Assembly: GCA_030524425.1 (NCBI GenBank)
Contig: JAUNGN010000004.1
Location: 62,001 to 126,000, forward strand
Direction of reading: 5' to 3'
DNA length: 64,000 nucleotides
Source: Clostridia bacterium
Lineage (GTDB): Bacteria; Bacillota; Clostridia; Lachnospirales; CAG-274
Of the stretch, positions 36,477 to 46,502 are shown in pieces. Both the position numbers and the translations under genes were made by a program. The notes beneath the pieces are model-generated. The model did no database searches. It saw only the letters and a list, made by a program, of their open reading frames with translations, and was not told where the DNA came from. Every line of letters starts with the position of its first letter. Position 1 is the first letter of the stretch.

Positions 36477-37484
36477 TTATCTGTATGCAAGCTTACACAT
36501 TTTCAGTGCATATATACCATCTGTACCCTTTGCAACAGGCTCTGCCCTTCCTTCAACATAATCCGCAAAATTTTTAAGCATAATATGATAGGGCTTTTTT
36601 TCCGGAGCAAAGTACAAATTCTCAACACTGCCCTGCATTTCTGAAGCGTCATTAACCTTTGCATTTGCCATATAATCAATTATATTTTCATATTTCCAAA
36701 AAGTCACGTCATTACCCACTGCAATTATTCTGCCCTCAGTGCCTGCTATTTCAATTGTGTCCTGTCCCATTGGCTCTCCTGTTGAAATAATAAATACGCC
36801 TGATTTATCCTTATACTTCATTATCAGAGTAGCTTCATCATCCACATCAAAATCATTATATTTGCCATAGCACATATTTGATATGATTTTATCGGGCATA
36901 CCGAAATACCAGTACCATAAATCCAAAAGATGCTGTCCCTGATTAATAAGAACACCTCCGCCTTCTCCCTCCCAGCTGCTGCGCCAGCTTGATGAATTAT
37001 GGTAATGCTGTGTTCTGAAATATCTGCAGCTTTTAAAAAGTATTCTCTTTACTGTTCCGATATCCCCATTGTCAATTGTTTCCTTTATCCATTTATATAC
37101 GGGCTGAATCCTGTTGTTAAACATCATTGCAAAGGGAATTCCCTCTGAAAGCCTGTTCATTTTTTTTACATCTCTGAGATTTATGCCCGATGGCTTGTCA
37201 CAAAGAACAGCCTTGTTTTTCTCAAAGGCTGCTGATGCAATTTCGGGATGTACTTTATGAGGTGCAGCAATAATAACTGCGTCAAACTCAGAACAGTTAT
37301 TAAAAAGCTGCTCATAGCTTGGATATATTTTTACACCGGATAAATTTTCCTCAGACCATGAAATACTGCTTTCAGACCTTGCTACCACTCCGGTAATACA
37401 CATATTATCAATCTCATTTTTATAAATTATTTCCCCATACTTCCTGCCTTGTGCACCTAAACCTATTATTGCTGTTCTTACCAT
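36477..37484 (-). CDS. Gfo/Idh/MocA family NAD(P)-dependent oxidoreductase
   Basis: A 335-aa two-domain dehydrogenase acting on sugars, inositols or related polyols. It has an N-terminal Rossmann motif AIIGLGAQGRKYG, the family block LCDKPSG (EKP-type, here with Asp-Lys-Pro) and a C-terminal domain with GGGVLINQGQHLLDLW, which carries the usual catalytic-region His. It stands alone and is divergent from the P1 peptidase gene. The substrate is unknown. Confidence 0.88.
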   Translation of the reverse strand: MVRTAIIGLGAQGRKYGEIIYKNEIDNMCITGVVARSESSISWSEENLSGVKIYPSYEQLFNNCSEFDAVIIAAPHKVHPEIASAAFEKNKAVLCDKPSGINLRDVKKMNRLSEGIPFAMMFNNRIQPVYKWIKETIDNGDIGTVKRILFKSCRYFRTQHYHNSSSWRSSWEGEGGGVLINQGQHLLDLWYWYFGMPDKIISNMCYGKYNDFDVDDEATLIMKYKDKSGVFIISTGEPMGQDTIEIAGTEGRIIAVGNDVTFWKYENIIDYMANAKVNDASEMQGSVENLYFAPEKKPYHIMLKNFADYVEGRAEPVAKGTDGIYALKMCKLAYR

Positions 37485-37676
37485 AAAAAATCCCCCTTAC
37501 TCATTTAAAGTCCTCTAAGGTATAATGCTATTTAAGAATATCTTAATCTCATCATACACTTTACTTTCATTACAGTCAAGAATATTTGAAGTACATTTAT
37601 TAAGTTCAGCAAATTTACCACTATGTTTTATGTTTATAAGCATAACAGTGCATAATAACAGTATAGCCTTTTGCAC

Positions 37677-37705
37677 TTGAAGCAAAACCGCAATGGTGAT
37701 ATACT
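37677..37705 (+). promoter_or_regulatory. Probable promoter of the P1 peptidase gene
   Basis: TTGAAG (37677-37682), a 17-nt spacer and TATACT (37700-37705) lie 18 nt before the ATG. Confidence 0.6.
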
Positions 37706-37723
37706 AAAGTAAGGAGTGATAAT

Positions 37724-38641
37724 ATGAAGGAAATTAAATTAACTGAAATAGGCAATATTAATATAGGCAATGCTCAGGACTATGAAAACGGTACAGGTGT
37801 AACCGTAATAATATCAAAGGAGGGTATGTGTGCAGGTATCGACATAAGGGGCGGAGGGCCTGCCTCAAGAGAAACTCCCCTTTTGAATCCTCTTATGCAG
37901 GCTGAATATATACACGCATTAGTACTTAGCGGAGGTTCAGCCTATGGACTTGATGCGGCAGGAGGTGTAATGGAATACCTTGAGGAAAGGAATATCGGTT
38001 TTGATACAGGAATTGCAAAAGTACCTCTTGTATGCCAAAGCTGTATATTTGACTTAGGCTATAAAAATCACAAAATAAGACCTGACAGAAAAATGGGCTA
38101 TGATGCCTGTGTTAATTCCGAAAAAAATGAATTAAAAGAAGGCTCAGCAGGCGGCGGAACAGGTGCTTCAGTAGGAAAACTGTATGGAATGGCACAAAGC
38201 CAGAAATCCGGACTGGGTATCTATGCCGTTCAGACAGGCGATTTAAAAGTAGGAGCAATTGTTATTGTAAATGCCTTTGGTGACGTGTTTGACAATAAGG
38301 GCAATAAAATTGCAGGACTTACCGATAAGAATGGAAATTTTCTTGACTTTAAGGAAGAAATGTATAAATCAATTCAGCCTAAAAAACAATTTACAGGTAA
38401 CACCACAATAGGTGCCATAATTACAAATGCCGGATTCGGAAAATCAATGCTTAGTAAAATTGCCTCTATGGGCCAAAACGGACTTGCCCGAAGAATAAGC
38501 CCCGTTCATACTATGGCTGACGGCGACAGTGTATATGCCCTTTCAGTGGGCAATATATCAGCCGATATAAATGTAACAGGCACTCTTGCCTGCCATGTAA
38601 TGGAAATGGCTGTTGAAAGAGCTGTAAAAACAGCTTTATAA
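37724..38641 (+). CDS. P1 family (S58, DmpA/NylC-like) N-terminal nucleophile hydrolase
   Basis: A 305-aa proenzyme of the DmpA-aminopeptidase/nylon-hydrolase fold. Family blocks are IRGGGPASRET near residue 42, LSGGSAYGLDAAGGVMEYL and SAGGGTGASVGK. The segment GNTTIGAIITNAGFG has Asn226-Thr227, matching the Asn/Thr self-cleavage site of NylC, with Thr227 as the predicted nucleophile. Such enzymes cleave small peptides, beta-amino acyl amides or oligoamides. No signal peptide is visible, so it should be cytoplasmic. AAGGAG precedes the ATG. Confidence 0.85.
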   Translation: MKEIKLTEIGNINIGNAQDYENGTGVTVIISKEGMCAGIDIRGGGPASRETPLLNPLMQAEYIHALVLSGGSAYGLDAAGGVMEYLEERNIGFDTGIAKVPLVCQSCIFDLGYKNHKIRPDRKMGYDACVNSEKNELKEGSAGGGTGASVGKLYGMAQSQKSGLGIYAVQTGDLKVGAIVIVNAFGDVFDNKGNKIAGLTDKNGNFLDFKEEMYKSIQPKKQFTGNTTIGAIITNAGFGKSMLSKIASMGQNGLARRISPVHTMADGDSVYALSVGNISADINVTGTLACHVMEMAVERAVKTAL

Positions 38642-38648
38642 ATTTAAA

Positions 38649-38679
38649 GGGTGCTGTATAATATCCTTTTACAGCACCC
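38649..38679. terminator. Bidirectional hairpin between converging genes
   Basis: A 10-bp perfect stem (GGGTGCTGTA/TACAGCACCC) with an 11-nt loop lies between the P1 peptidase gene and the converging stalk-domain gene. Neither side has a long T run, although the minus-strand side is AT-rich. Confidence 0.6.
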
Positions 38680-38729
38680 CCGCAATTACAATACTAAGCC
38701 GGTTAGTCCTTAAAACTTGTTAAACTCTA

Positions 38730-40106
38730 TTAATACATCATGGTATAATAATCACCTGCACAGGTCTTTGCACAATAATCAAAGGCTATAGTCAAAGCTG
38801 ACGGATATACGCAATCCGGGTCATCATATGACTGTGAAGCCTTGATTTCGGCACTTTCCTTTAAAAACTCTGTACCTGATACAAGAATTTGATTATCAAT
38901 TCTGCACCGTTCAGGCACATTAAGCTGTGACATTTCCTCAGCTATAGCTTCTGCTGCCACTTTAACTTTTTCCGTATTATTATTTTTTATATCAGAAAAA
39001 TTAAAACTGCCGCCGCTCAATAAATTTCTTTCAATTATTTCACCGGCCTGCTTTTGGTACGCTCTTACTTCTTCTTCCTCAGTATCGGAAAGTTCATCAT
39101 AGTTCCAGTTCCAATTTTCAGTACCTTCAATATATTCCTTTGCATTGCTTTCCGCATCCTCCCAAAGGTGGCTGAAAGCACTGTTATATTGTTCAATCAG
39201 TCCTGCCACCTTACTGTCATATATATACTTTTTGTTTGCATTGCAGTTTTTAAGCATAGCGCTATATAAATTATCCGCCTTATTAATCAGGTTTAAAACA
39301 GAGCTGTAAAGAGTGTTGTTAACCTTACTGTTTGAGATAGTCTTTATTCTTTGAAGAGCACAATTGTTTACTGCAATGACCTCCTCCAGACAGCCTTTAA
39401 TCTTATCCCTGTCTTCCTCTTTTATTGAATTATAGCTGTTAAGCTCATCAATATAATCACCCAATACGGATAAATAAGATTTGCAGAACGACTCTGTCTT
39501 AATATAAAGAATATAGTCATCCGCAGCTTTCTTCTCCTCATCGGTCAGAGGTCTTTGATAAGCCTTTTCCTCCTTAACCTTTGCTTCTGTTACTGTTTCC
39601 GTTGTTCCCTCGGTGCTCTCCTTAGGCTTTAGTGCAGCCTTACCGCTTTCAGAATCAAACTTAAATTCAACATTATCATCAAGAACAGAACCTGCAGCAC
39701 TTAAATTAACCGTCTTTGTAACTGCGTCCCATTCTACATCAATACCTGCAGCCTCGCCTACAGCCCTTAAGGGCAGCATCATTGAACCGTTTATTATCTG
39801 AGCAGGCACATCAAGAGTAAACACCATATCATCATCAACAATAAATGTATCAGAATTAACGGTAATTTGAACCTTTTTATTCCCATTAACAAATTCGGCA
39901 GTTTTAGTATTTGCATCCCAGCTTATTTCATAGCCCAGCTTTTCAAACACACCTCTTAAGGGAATAAGAGTTCTTCCTTCAACAATTACAGGCTCCTGAT
40001 TAGGAAATTCCACACTTTCTCCGTTTAAACTGACACTTATTTCTCCTGCAAATACATTTGAACAAAGCATAAGCAAAGATAATGACAAAGCAATAAATTT
40101 TTTCAT
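38730..40106 (-). CDS. Secreted stalk-domain (copper amine oxidase N-domain-like) protein, copy 2
   Basis: A 458-aa exported protein with a signal peptide (about residues 1-20, ending near VFAGE). Residues 25-135 hold two repeats of the stalk-domain pattern: GRTLIPLRGVFEKLGYEISW and GSMMLPLRAVGEAAGIDVEW. After a charged, Thr/Glu-rich linker comes a long helical region without recognisable motif. It is paralogous to the next gene upstream (12-nt gap). The stalk domain usually mediates cell-surface or wall association; an actual oxidase domain is absent. Confidence 0.82.
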   Translation of the reverse strand: MKKFIALSLSLLMLCSNVFAGEISVSLNGESVEFPNQEPVIVEGRTLIPLRGVFEKLGYEISWDANTKTAEFVNGNKKVQITVNSDTFIVDDDMVFTLDVPAQIINGSMMLPLRAVGEAAGIDVEWDAVTKTVNLSAAGSVLDDNVEFKFDSESGKAALKPKESTEGTTETVTEAKVKEEKAYQRPLTDEEKKAADDYILYIKTESFCKSYLSVLGDYIDELNSYNSIKEEDRDKIKGCLEEVIAVNNCALQRIKTISNSKVNNTLYSSVLNLINKADNLYSAMLKNCNANKKYIYDSKVAGLIEQYNSAFSHLWEDAESNAKEYIEGTENWNWNYDELSDTEEEEVRAYQKQAGEIIERNLLSGGSFNFSDIKNNNTEKVKVAAEAIAEEMSQLNVPERCRIDNQILVSGTEFLKESAEIKASQSYDDPDCVYPSALTIAFDYCAKTCAGDYYTMMY

Positions 40107-40118
40107 TTTTAATTCCCC

Positions 40119-41540
40119 CTATATAAGTTTTCCATCAAGGTCCTCAAGCCTTTTATCTCCGGATATTCTTTCATCGTCAGAAGTAACTGCCGAAACATAC
40201 TCATCCTCCAGTATGGCGGAGAATAAGGTATCAGCAGTAATCATAGAACATATGAAATCAATATACTCCTCGTTATTATCATCATTCCTAAAAGCACCCT
40301 TTTTAATATCCTGTCCTGCACTGTCAATAAGCTCACAGCAAATAAGCATAACCTCTCTGTCAAGAACACAAATGTCGGGAGTTTTGGCAGTATTAAGCTT
40401 TTTCTTTATTTCTGATGATGCATTTATAAATTTCTCAGGAGATTCAATTGCTGACTCACTGTCACTTAAAAAGCTCATACTGTCATTTATAACCTTTGCA
40501 ATTTCTTTATTATAACTATACTTTGCTTCCTTTTCAGCCTTACTCAGCTTATCGGGATCAGGTGCATTATATTTATTTGTTTTTGCAATTTCTCCTGCAT
40601 TCTCAGCAGCCTCATAAAGAGCATCTGTGAAATCATCAAAAGCCGTATACATTAAATCCTCTGATTTTTCAAACTTTTTATCAAGCTCAGCTTCACTGAG
40701 TCCGTCATATTTATTGCTGAAAAAACATTCTTTTAAAAACTCATAGTCATTAATACAGGCATCTGCATAACCGATAAAAGCTTTAATAACCTTATTATCA
40801 AGCTTTCCCGTTTTAACACTTGATGCAGCATTTTTATATTTTTTACACTCTGAAATTGCATCATCAAGCAATCCTTTAACTTCCCTTCCTGAATATGAAA
40901 AAGAAAGAGAACCGTTAAGTTTATAGGAACTGTAAGCTTCCGTATACATAAAATCAGACATCATTACACTTATAAAGTAACAGGTAACATAGCACCTTGC
41001 AGCAGAACGAAGAAGCTCAATATCCCCTTTTGAAATATCGGAATATAATTCCTTATCAGCTTTTGCAGTGGTTTCTTCAGGCTTTTCAGTGGTTTCCTCC
41101 GTAGTCACCTCTGTAGAAGCCTCTGTATCCCTTGATACAAGACTAACGGTTTTACTGTCACTGTCCCAGTTAACCTCTAACCCCGCAGCTTCACCTATGG
41201 CTCTTAAGGGCAGCATCATTGAACCGTTTATAATCTGTGCAGGCACATCAAGTAAAACAGATTCATCATTTACGGTAAATTTTTCTTCATTAACAGCAAC
41301 TTTAACACTTAATCCGTCTTTTGTAAATGTTGCGGTCTTTGTTTCAGCCTCCCATGTTATTTCATAACCCAGCTTTTCAAATACACCTCTTAGAGGAATT
41401 AAGGTTCTTCCTTCAACAATAAGAGGTGACTGGTTATTAAACTCTACAGCCTCATTATCAAGCTTAACTCTTATTTCAGCAGCAAATACATTGCCTGCCA
41501 TTATAAGAGATGCCATTGTTACAGCAATAAATCTTTTCAT
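40119..41540 (-). CDS. Secreted stalk-domain (copper amine oxidase N-domain-like) protein, copy 1
   Basis: A 473-aa exported protein built like its downstream neighbour: signal peptide (1-20), two stalk repeats (GRTLIPLRGVFEKLGYEITW and GSMMLPLRAIGEAAGLEVNW), a Thr/Glu-rich linker at about 140-165, and a helical C-terminal region with many Lys and Glu. The stalk halves are much more alike than the C-terminal parts. Spacing of 12 nt implies an operon. Function unknown; a surface or spore-coat role is only a guess. Confidence 0.82.
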   Translation of the reverse strand: MKRFIAVTMASLIMAGNVFAAEIRVKLDNEAVEFNNQSPLIVEGRTLIPLRGVFEKLGYEITWEAETKTATFTKDGLSVKVAVNEEKFTVNDESVLLDVPAQIINGSMMLPLRAIGEAAGLEVNWDSDSKTVSLVSRDTEASTEVTTEETTEKPEETTAKADKELYSDISKGDIELLRSAARCYVTCYFISVMMSDFMYTEAYSSYKLNGSLSFSYSGREVKGLLDDAISECKKYKNAASSVKTGKLDNKVIKAFIGYADACINDYEFLKECFFSNKYDGLSEAELDKKFEKSEDLMYTAFDDFTDALYEAAENAGEIAKTNKYNAPDPDKLSKAEKEAKYSYNKEIAKVINDSMSFLSDSESAIESPEKFINASSEIKKKLNTAKTPDICVLDREVMLICCELIDSAGQDIKKGAFRNDDNNEEYIDFICSMITADTLFSAILEDEYVSAVTSDDERISGDKRLEDLDGKLI

Positions 41541-41649
41541 GGTAAAACCCTCATTTCTTTTCTTATTATATTAGCTTAAAACGCTGATTTATTATACACC
41601 TAAAATTTGCAAATTTAAGCTAATTGTAATTTTCTGCAGGTTTTTCGTA

Positions 41650-44600
41650 TTATTTCGACAAAATATTTCCCTTTCCCAGCAAAAATTCAAGTTCATTGAT
41701 CAAATCATCGTCAATTTTAACATAATTTTCCCTGTTTGCATTAAGCCTTTGTTTTGTTTCCTCAATATAAACAATAACCCTGCTGCTTCCCTTGTGCCTT
41801 GAAGTAATTGCCGTAATTTCTTTTAATTCCACACTGCTGTCTTCAGGTATTTTAATCCAAAGAGTTTTTGTAAATTCCTCTATCTTTTCAATAGTCTTTA
41901 TTTCCTCACATATTACTTTTGAAGGCTGATCTTCTGCAACAGATGCCCTTCCCTTTATAACAACAATTTCCTCTTCCTTAAGCATATAAGAAAATTTATT
42001 ATAACTGTCAGGGAAAATTATAACCTCAACAGAGCCGAAAATATCTTCAAGGGTTATAAAGGCCATAACCTTATTATTCTTTGTAAAATGCGTAACAACA
42101 TTGGATATAAATCCGGCAATTATTACACTTTCCTTATCCTGCACCTTTTCCTCATTTTGAAAATCCTCAGGCTCAGCAGGAAAATCCATAGTTGTTCTGC
42201 TAATATGCTTTTTAAGATTGTCCCAATATTTGTCAAGAGGATTTCCGCTTACATATACACCGATTATTTCCTTTTCCTGTGAGAGCTTATACTTATCGGG
42301 AAACTCATCCATTACAGGCAGTTCATCCCTGTATTTTTCACTAACGGACATTTCATCAGACATACCGAAAAGGTCAATTTGCCCCGCAATATTGTTTTTT
42401 GAATTATTTTTAATTCCCTCATATACGGAAAGATAAATATTCATATATTGTGACCTTTTTCCGCCCAGAGAATCAAAAGCTCCGCATAAAATAAGGTTTT
42501 CAATAGCCCTTGAATTTATATTTTCATACATTCTGTTTATAAAGTCCGTAAGAGAAACAAAAGCACCGTTTTTTTCCCTTTCGGTCACAATATCCCTTAT
42601 AACCTGCTTTCCAACAGATTTAACTGCGGAAAGACAGAATAAAATACCTTCGTCACAGGTTGAAAAATTACCAAAACCCCTGTTAATATCAGGGGGCAGT
42701 ACCTTAATATTCATTTGCCTGCAGCTTCCGATATATCCTGTAACCTTGTCGGGGTTTCCGATAACACTGGTCATAAGCGCCGCCATAAACTCCAAAGGGT
42801 AATGGCACTTAAGCCATGCAGTCTGATAAGCCACTATTGCATAAGCGGCAGCATGAGATTTATTAAATGCATATTTAGCAAAATCCGTCATTTCATCAAA
42901 TATTTCATTTGCAGTTTCAGCAGAAATTCCCTTGGCAACACATCCCGGAACATCCTCATCGCCATTTATAAACTTTTCCCTTTCCATAGCCATTACATCG
43001 ACCTTTTTCTTGGACATTGCACGTCTTACCATATCGCTTCTGCCAAGAGAATAGCCTGCAAGCTCTCTTACTATCTGCATAACCTGCTCCTGATAAACAA
43101 TACAGCCATATGTTTCTTTTAATATAGGCTCCAGAAGAGGGTGTTTATAGGTTACATTATTTTTGTCATTTTTACCCTTAATATACTGAGGTATGAAATC
43201 CATGGGGCCCGGTCTGTAAAGAGAAATACCCGCAATAATATCCTCAATGCTGTCAGGCTTAAGTTCCTTCATGAAGGAGGTCATGCCCGGACTTTCAAGC
43301 TGAAAAACACCATCTGTTTTACCCATTGATATAAGATTGTAAACAGATGCATCATTATAATCTATATTTTGTCCGTTAAAATCCGTACCATATTTTCTGT
43401 TAACCTCATCAAAAGCATTTTGTATAACCGTCAGGGTTCTGAGGCCCAGAAAGTCCATTTTTAAAAGACCCAGCTCCTCACAGGTAGTCATAATGTACTG
43501 AGTAGATATGGAATTATCCTTTACATTAAGATTAAGAGGTACATAGTCCATAACAGGCTCATCTGATATAATTACACCTGCGGCATGGGTTGATGTGTGT
43601 CTGGGCAGGCCCTCAAGCTTCATACTCATATCAATAATACGCTTAACCTGTGGTTCATTATTATATATGTTTTTAAGCTCAGGATTTTTTTCCAGTGCCC
43701 CGGCTATTGTAATATGAAGGTCATTGGGAATCATCTTAGCAATTCTGTCTCCCTCGGAATAAGGCAAATCCAAAGCTCTGGTTACATCCCTGACCGCATT
43801 TTTTGCTGCCATGGTACCAAAGGTTATAATCTGTGCTACCTGGTCAGCACCATACTTATTTATAACATAGTCAATTACTTCAGGCCGTCTTTCATAACAA
43901 AAGTCAATATCAATATCAGGCATTGTAACTCTCTCAGGATTTAAAAATCTTTCAAAAATCAAATTAAACTTAATAGGGTCAATATCAGTAATCTGCAGGG
44001 CATAGGCAACAATGGAACCTGCAGCAGAGCCTCGTCCCGGACCTACGGCAATACCGTTATCCTTGGCATATTTAATAAAATCCCACACAATAAGGAAATA
44101 GTCCACAAAGCCCATTGATGAAATAGTATCAAGCTCATATTCAAGTCTTTCTTCCAGCTCATGGGTAATTTCTCCATACCTTTCCTTAACACCCTTCCTG
44201 CAAAGTCCGGTAAGATACTCAAGGGCAGTATACCCCTTTGGCACATCAAAACGAGGAAGCTTATACTTGTTAAATTCAAAGTCAACATTACACTTTTCAG
44301 CAATTTTTACAGTATTTTCACAAGCCTCCCGTGCATAAGGAAAAAGAGAATACATTTCTTCAGGTGACTTTAAATAAAACTGTCCCCCCTCATATCTCAT
44401 TCTGTTAGGAGTATTGACAGTTACACCTGTCTGTATACAAAGCAAAATGTCATGAGCTTCAGCATCTTCAGCCTTAATATAATGAGAATCATTTGTTGCA
44501 ACAAGAGGAATTCCCGTTTCCTCATGTATACGCAAAAGTGCCTGATTAACCTGCTTTTGTTCATCCATTCCGTGATCCTGCAGTTCAAGATAAAAATCCT

Positions 44601-45111
44601 CGCCGAAAAGAGCCTTATATTTCAAAGCCATCTCCTTAGCCTTTTCATATCCCACTCTTAATACGGTTCTTGCAACAGGACCTGCAAGGCAGGCACTGAG
44701 CGCAATAATACCATCATGATATTTTTCCAAAAGTTCAAAGTCTATTCTCGGTTTTTTGTAAAAGCCCTCTGTAAAACCATAGGATACCATTTTTATAAGA
44801 TTGGAATAGCCTGATTCATTCTTTGCAAGAAGTACAAGATGATAGTAGAAATTATCGTCACCTGCCTCCTTGTCAAAACGTGATTTTGAAGCAACATAAG
44901 CCTCACAGCCTATAACAGGCTTTATACCCTCAGCCTTACACGCCTTGTAAAAATCAATACAGCCATACATAACTCCATGGTCTGTAATGGCAAGGGATTC
45001 CATTCCCAATTCTTTACAGCGTGCCACAAGCTCTTTGATTTTTGCTGAGCCATCCAAAAGACTAAACTCAGTATGCACATGTAAATGTGTAAATTTCAAC
45101 TCATTATCCAT
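41650..45111 (-). CDS. dnaE: DNA polymerase III subunit alpha (DnaE)
   Basis: A 1153-aa C-family polymerase. The N-terminal PHP domain begins FTHLHVHTEFSLLDG; the polymerase active site has PDIDIDFCYERR at about residue 400. Later parts include the helix-hairpin-helix region and an OB-fold (VIIAGFISNVVTHFTKNN) near 985. Clostridia also encode PolC; DnaE is thought to extend primers on the lagging strand and to take part in repair synthesis. The C_GCAxxG_C_C gene ends 36 nt upstream, so the two may share a transcript. Confidence 0.96.
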   Translation of the reverse strand: MDNELKFTHLHVHTEFSLLDGSAKIKELVARCKELGMESLAITDHGVMYGCIDFYKACKAEGIKPVIGCEAYVASKSRFDKEAGDDNFYYHLVLLAKNESGYSNLIKMVSYGFTEGFYKKPRIDFELLEKYHDGIIALSACLAGPVARTVLRVGYEKAKEMALKYKALFGEDFYLELQDHGMDEQKQVNQALLRIHEETGIPLVATNDSHYIKAEDAEAHDILLCIQTGVTVNTPNRMRYEGGQFYLKSPEEMYSLFPYAREACENTVKIAEKCNVDFEFNKYKLPRFDVPKGYTALEYLTGLCRKGVKERYGEITHELEERLEYELDTISSMGFVDYFLIVWDFIKYAKDNGIAVGPGRGSAAGSIVAYALQITDIDPIKFNLIFERFLNPERVTMPDIDIDFCYERRPEVIDYVINKYGADQVAQIITFGTMAAKNAVRDVTRALDLPYSEGDRIAKMIPNDLHITIAGALEKNPELKNIYNNEPQVKRIIDMSMKLEGLPRHTSTHAAGVIISDEPVMDYVPLNLNVKDNSISTQYIMTTCEELGLLKMDFLGLRTLTVIQNAFDEVNRKYGTDFNGQNIDYNDASVYNLISMGKTDGVFQLESPGMTSFMKELKPDSIEDIIAGISLYRPGPMDFIPQYIKGKNDKNNVTYKHPLLEPILKETYGCIVYQEQVMQIVRELAGYSLGRSDMVRRAMSKKKVDVMAMEREKFINGDEDVPGCVAKGISAETANEIFDEMTDFAKYAFNKSHAAAYAIVAYQTAWLKCHYPLEFMAALMTSVIGNPDKVTGYIGSCRQMNIKVLPPDINRGFGNFSTCDEGILFCLSAVKSVGKQVIRDIVTEREKNGAFVSLTDFINRMYENINSRAIENLILCGAFDSLGGKRSQYMNIYLSVYEGIKNNSKNNIAGQIDLFGMSDEMSVSEKYRDELPVMDEFPDKYKLSQEKEIIGVYVSGNPLDKYWDNLKKHISRTTMDFPAEPEDFQNEEKVQDKESVIIAGFISNVVTHFTKNNKVMAFITLEDIFGSVEVIIFPDSYNKFSYMLKEEEIVVIKGRASVAEDQPSKVICEEIKTIEKIEEFTKTLWIKIPEDSSVELKEITAITSRHKGSSRVIVYIEETKQRLNANRENYVKIDDDLINELEFLLGKGNILSK

Positions 45112-45147
45112 AAATAACTTTCCTTTGCTAAATCAACCTTTATACTC

Positions 45148-45603
45148 CTATTCCTCATCGGCACTTCTTTCCTCATAGGGCTCAAACTGTCCCTCAAAAA
45201 GCATATCTTCAACAATTCTTGCACAGTCAGCCACACATCCTCTGCAGCTCCTTATTCTGTCAGTCACGCCATCTGTACCTCTTAATTTTTCACAGGTACA
45301 GGTAGTATTCCACTGTTCAAATTTTCTGCTCATTGCATTGCCCAGGTCAAATGTTTTAAGCTTACTTTGAGGATTATCCATATTTGCATCACTGTTTTTC
45401 AAACCCGCTAAAATTATCATTGCACAAACAGACCCGCAGGTTTCATATCTTTTTGATATGCCAAGTCCGAAACCCTCACTTGCCCTGAAAGCAGTTTTTT
45501 CATCCATATCCAATAAGTCCGAATATGTACAGACAACTGACTGACAGCAGTTATATCCCTCTCTGTGTCTTCTCTTAGCTTCTCCGACTCTTGATTTCAT
45601 CAT
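45148..45603 (-). CDS. C_GCAxxG_C_C family protein
   Basis: A 151-aa cysteine-rich protein. The family pattern is visible as GYNCCQSVVCTY, then CGSVCAMIILAGL, then TCTCEKLRG and CRGCVADCARI. Members are probably redox-active or metal-binding, but no function is established. There is no signal peptide or membrane segment. GAGGAGG precedes ATG 45603. It precedes dnaE in the same direction. Confidence 0.82.
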   Translation of the reverse strand: MMKSRVGEAKRRHREGYNCCQSVVCTYSDLLDMDEKTAFRASEGFGLGISKRYETCGSVCAMIILAGLKNSDANMDNPQSKLKTFDLGNAMSRKFEQWNTTCTCEKLRGTDGVTDRIRSCRGCVADCARIVEDMLFEGQFEPYEERSADEE

Positions 45604-45637
45604 TTTGTACTCCTCCTCATATATATAAATTTATATG

Positions 45638-45672
45638 ATATATCCCCTGACAAAATCTATCAGGGGATATAT
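45638..45672 (-). terminator. Hairpin directly after mtnN
   Basis: A 13-bp perfect stem (ATATATCCCCTGA/TCAGGGGATATAT) with a 9-nt loop abuts the mtnN stop codon. The minus-strand tail is AT-rich with few consecutive T. Confidence 0.7.
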
Positions 45673-46368
45673 TTAAATCTCAACTATCATATTTTTTATT
45701 ATTCTGCCTGCAGTAACGGCAGCTTCTCTAAAAAATCTTTCATAATTTACATCACTGCCCTCCTCTGCATTATCCGAAATAGCTCTTATAATAACAAAAG
45801 GCACTTTATTTAAATGACAGGTCTGGGCAATAGCTCCTCCCTCCATTTCACAGCAGACGGGAGCAAAAAGCCGTGCAATTCTTTCCTTAACTGCAGGATC
45901 GGAAACAAACTGATCACCGCTGGCAATTCTCCCCTCATATACAGGGAAACCTATATTTTCAACAACTTTTCGTGCCACATTAATCAGGTTCTCATCAGCC
46001 TCAAAAACACTTGTATCCATTCTGGATATAACCCCCGGCTCATCACCTAAGGCTGAGGTATCAAAATCATGCTGAACCGCATCCTTTGAAATAACAATAT
46101 CACCAATCCTGACATTTTTGTCTATAGCTCCTGCAACACCTACATTAATAACTGCATCAACAGCAAAAAGGTCAATAAGCACCTGTGTACATAAAGCAGC
46201 ATTAACCTTACCGATACCTGAACGGACAAGAACAATGCTGTGACTGCTGTTATTTAATGAGCCCAGGTAGAAGTCAAGCCCTAAAGCATTTTTTGTGGCA
46301 ACAACATTCATATCCTCAAGAATATTGGTTATTTCCTCCTCCATTGCCCCTATAATACCTATTGTCAT
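45673..46368 (-). CDS. mtnN: 5'-methylthioadenosine/S-adenosylhomocysteine nucleosidase
   Basis: MTAN removes adenine from methylthioadenosine, S-adenosylhomocysteine and 5'-deoxyadenosine, the by-products of SAM-dependent and radical-SAM reactions such as RlmN. The 231-aa protein has IGIIGAMEEEI at the start, VSKDAVQHDFD, CCEMEGGAIAQTC with the catalytic-site glutamate and RAISDNAEEGS with the general acid Asp. All are typical. It stands 134 nt downstream of glmS. Confidence 0.95.
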   Translation of the reverse strand: MTIGIIGAMEEEITNILEDMNVVATKNALGLDFYLGSLNNSSHSIVLVRSGIGKVNAALCTQVLIDLFAVDAVINVGVAGAIDKNVRIGDIVISKDAVQHDFDTSALGDEPGVISRMDTSVFEADENLINVARKVVENIGFPVYEGRIASGDQFVSDPAVKERIARLFAPVCCEMEGGAIAQTCHLNKVPFVIIRAISDNAEEGSDVNYERFFREAAVTAGRIIKNMIVEI

Positions 46369-46502
46369 AAATTACCTCCATTATATTACCAAAAACTATA
46401 TTTACGCAATATTTTTTTGAATTAAAAATACCCAAACAAAGATAATGTACCGCAAGCTTTAATTTCCGGGGTTAAAATCCCAAAACACACGGGACTGCAT
46501 AC

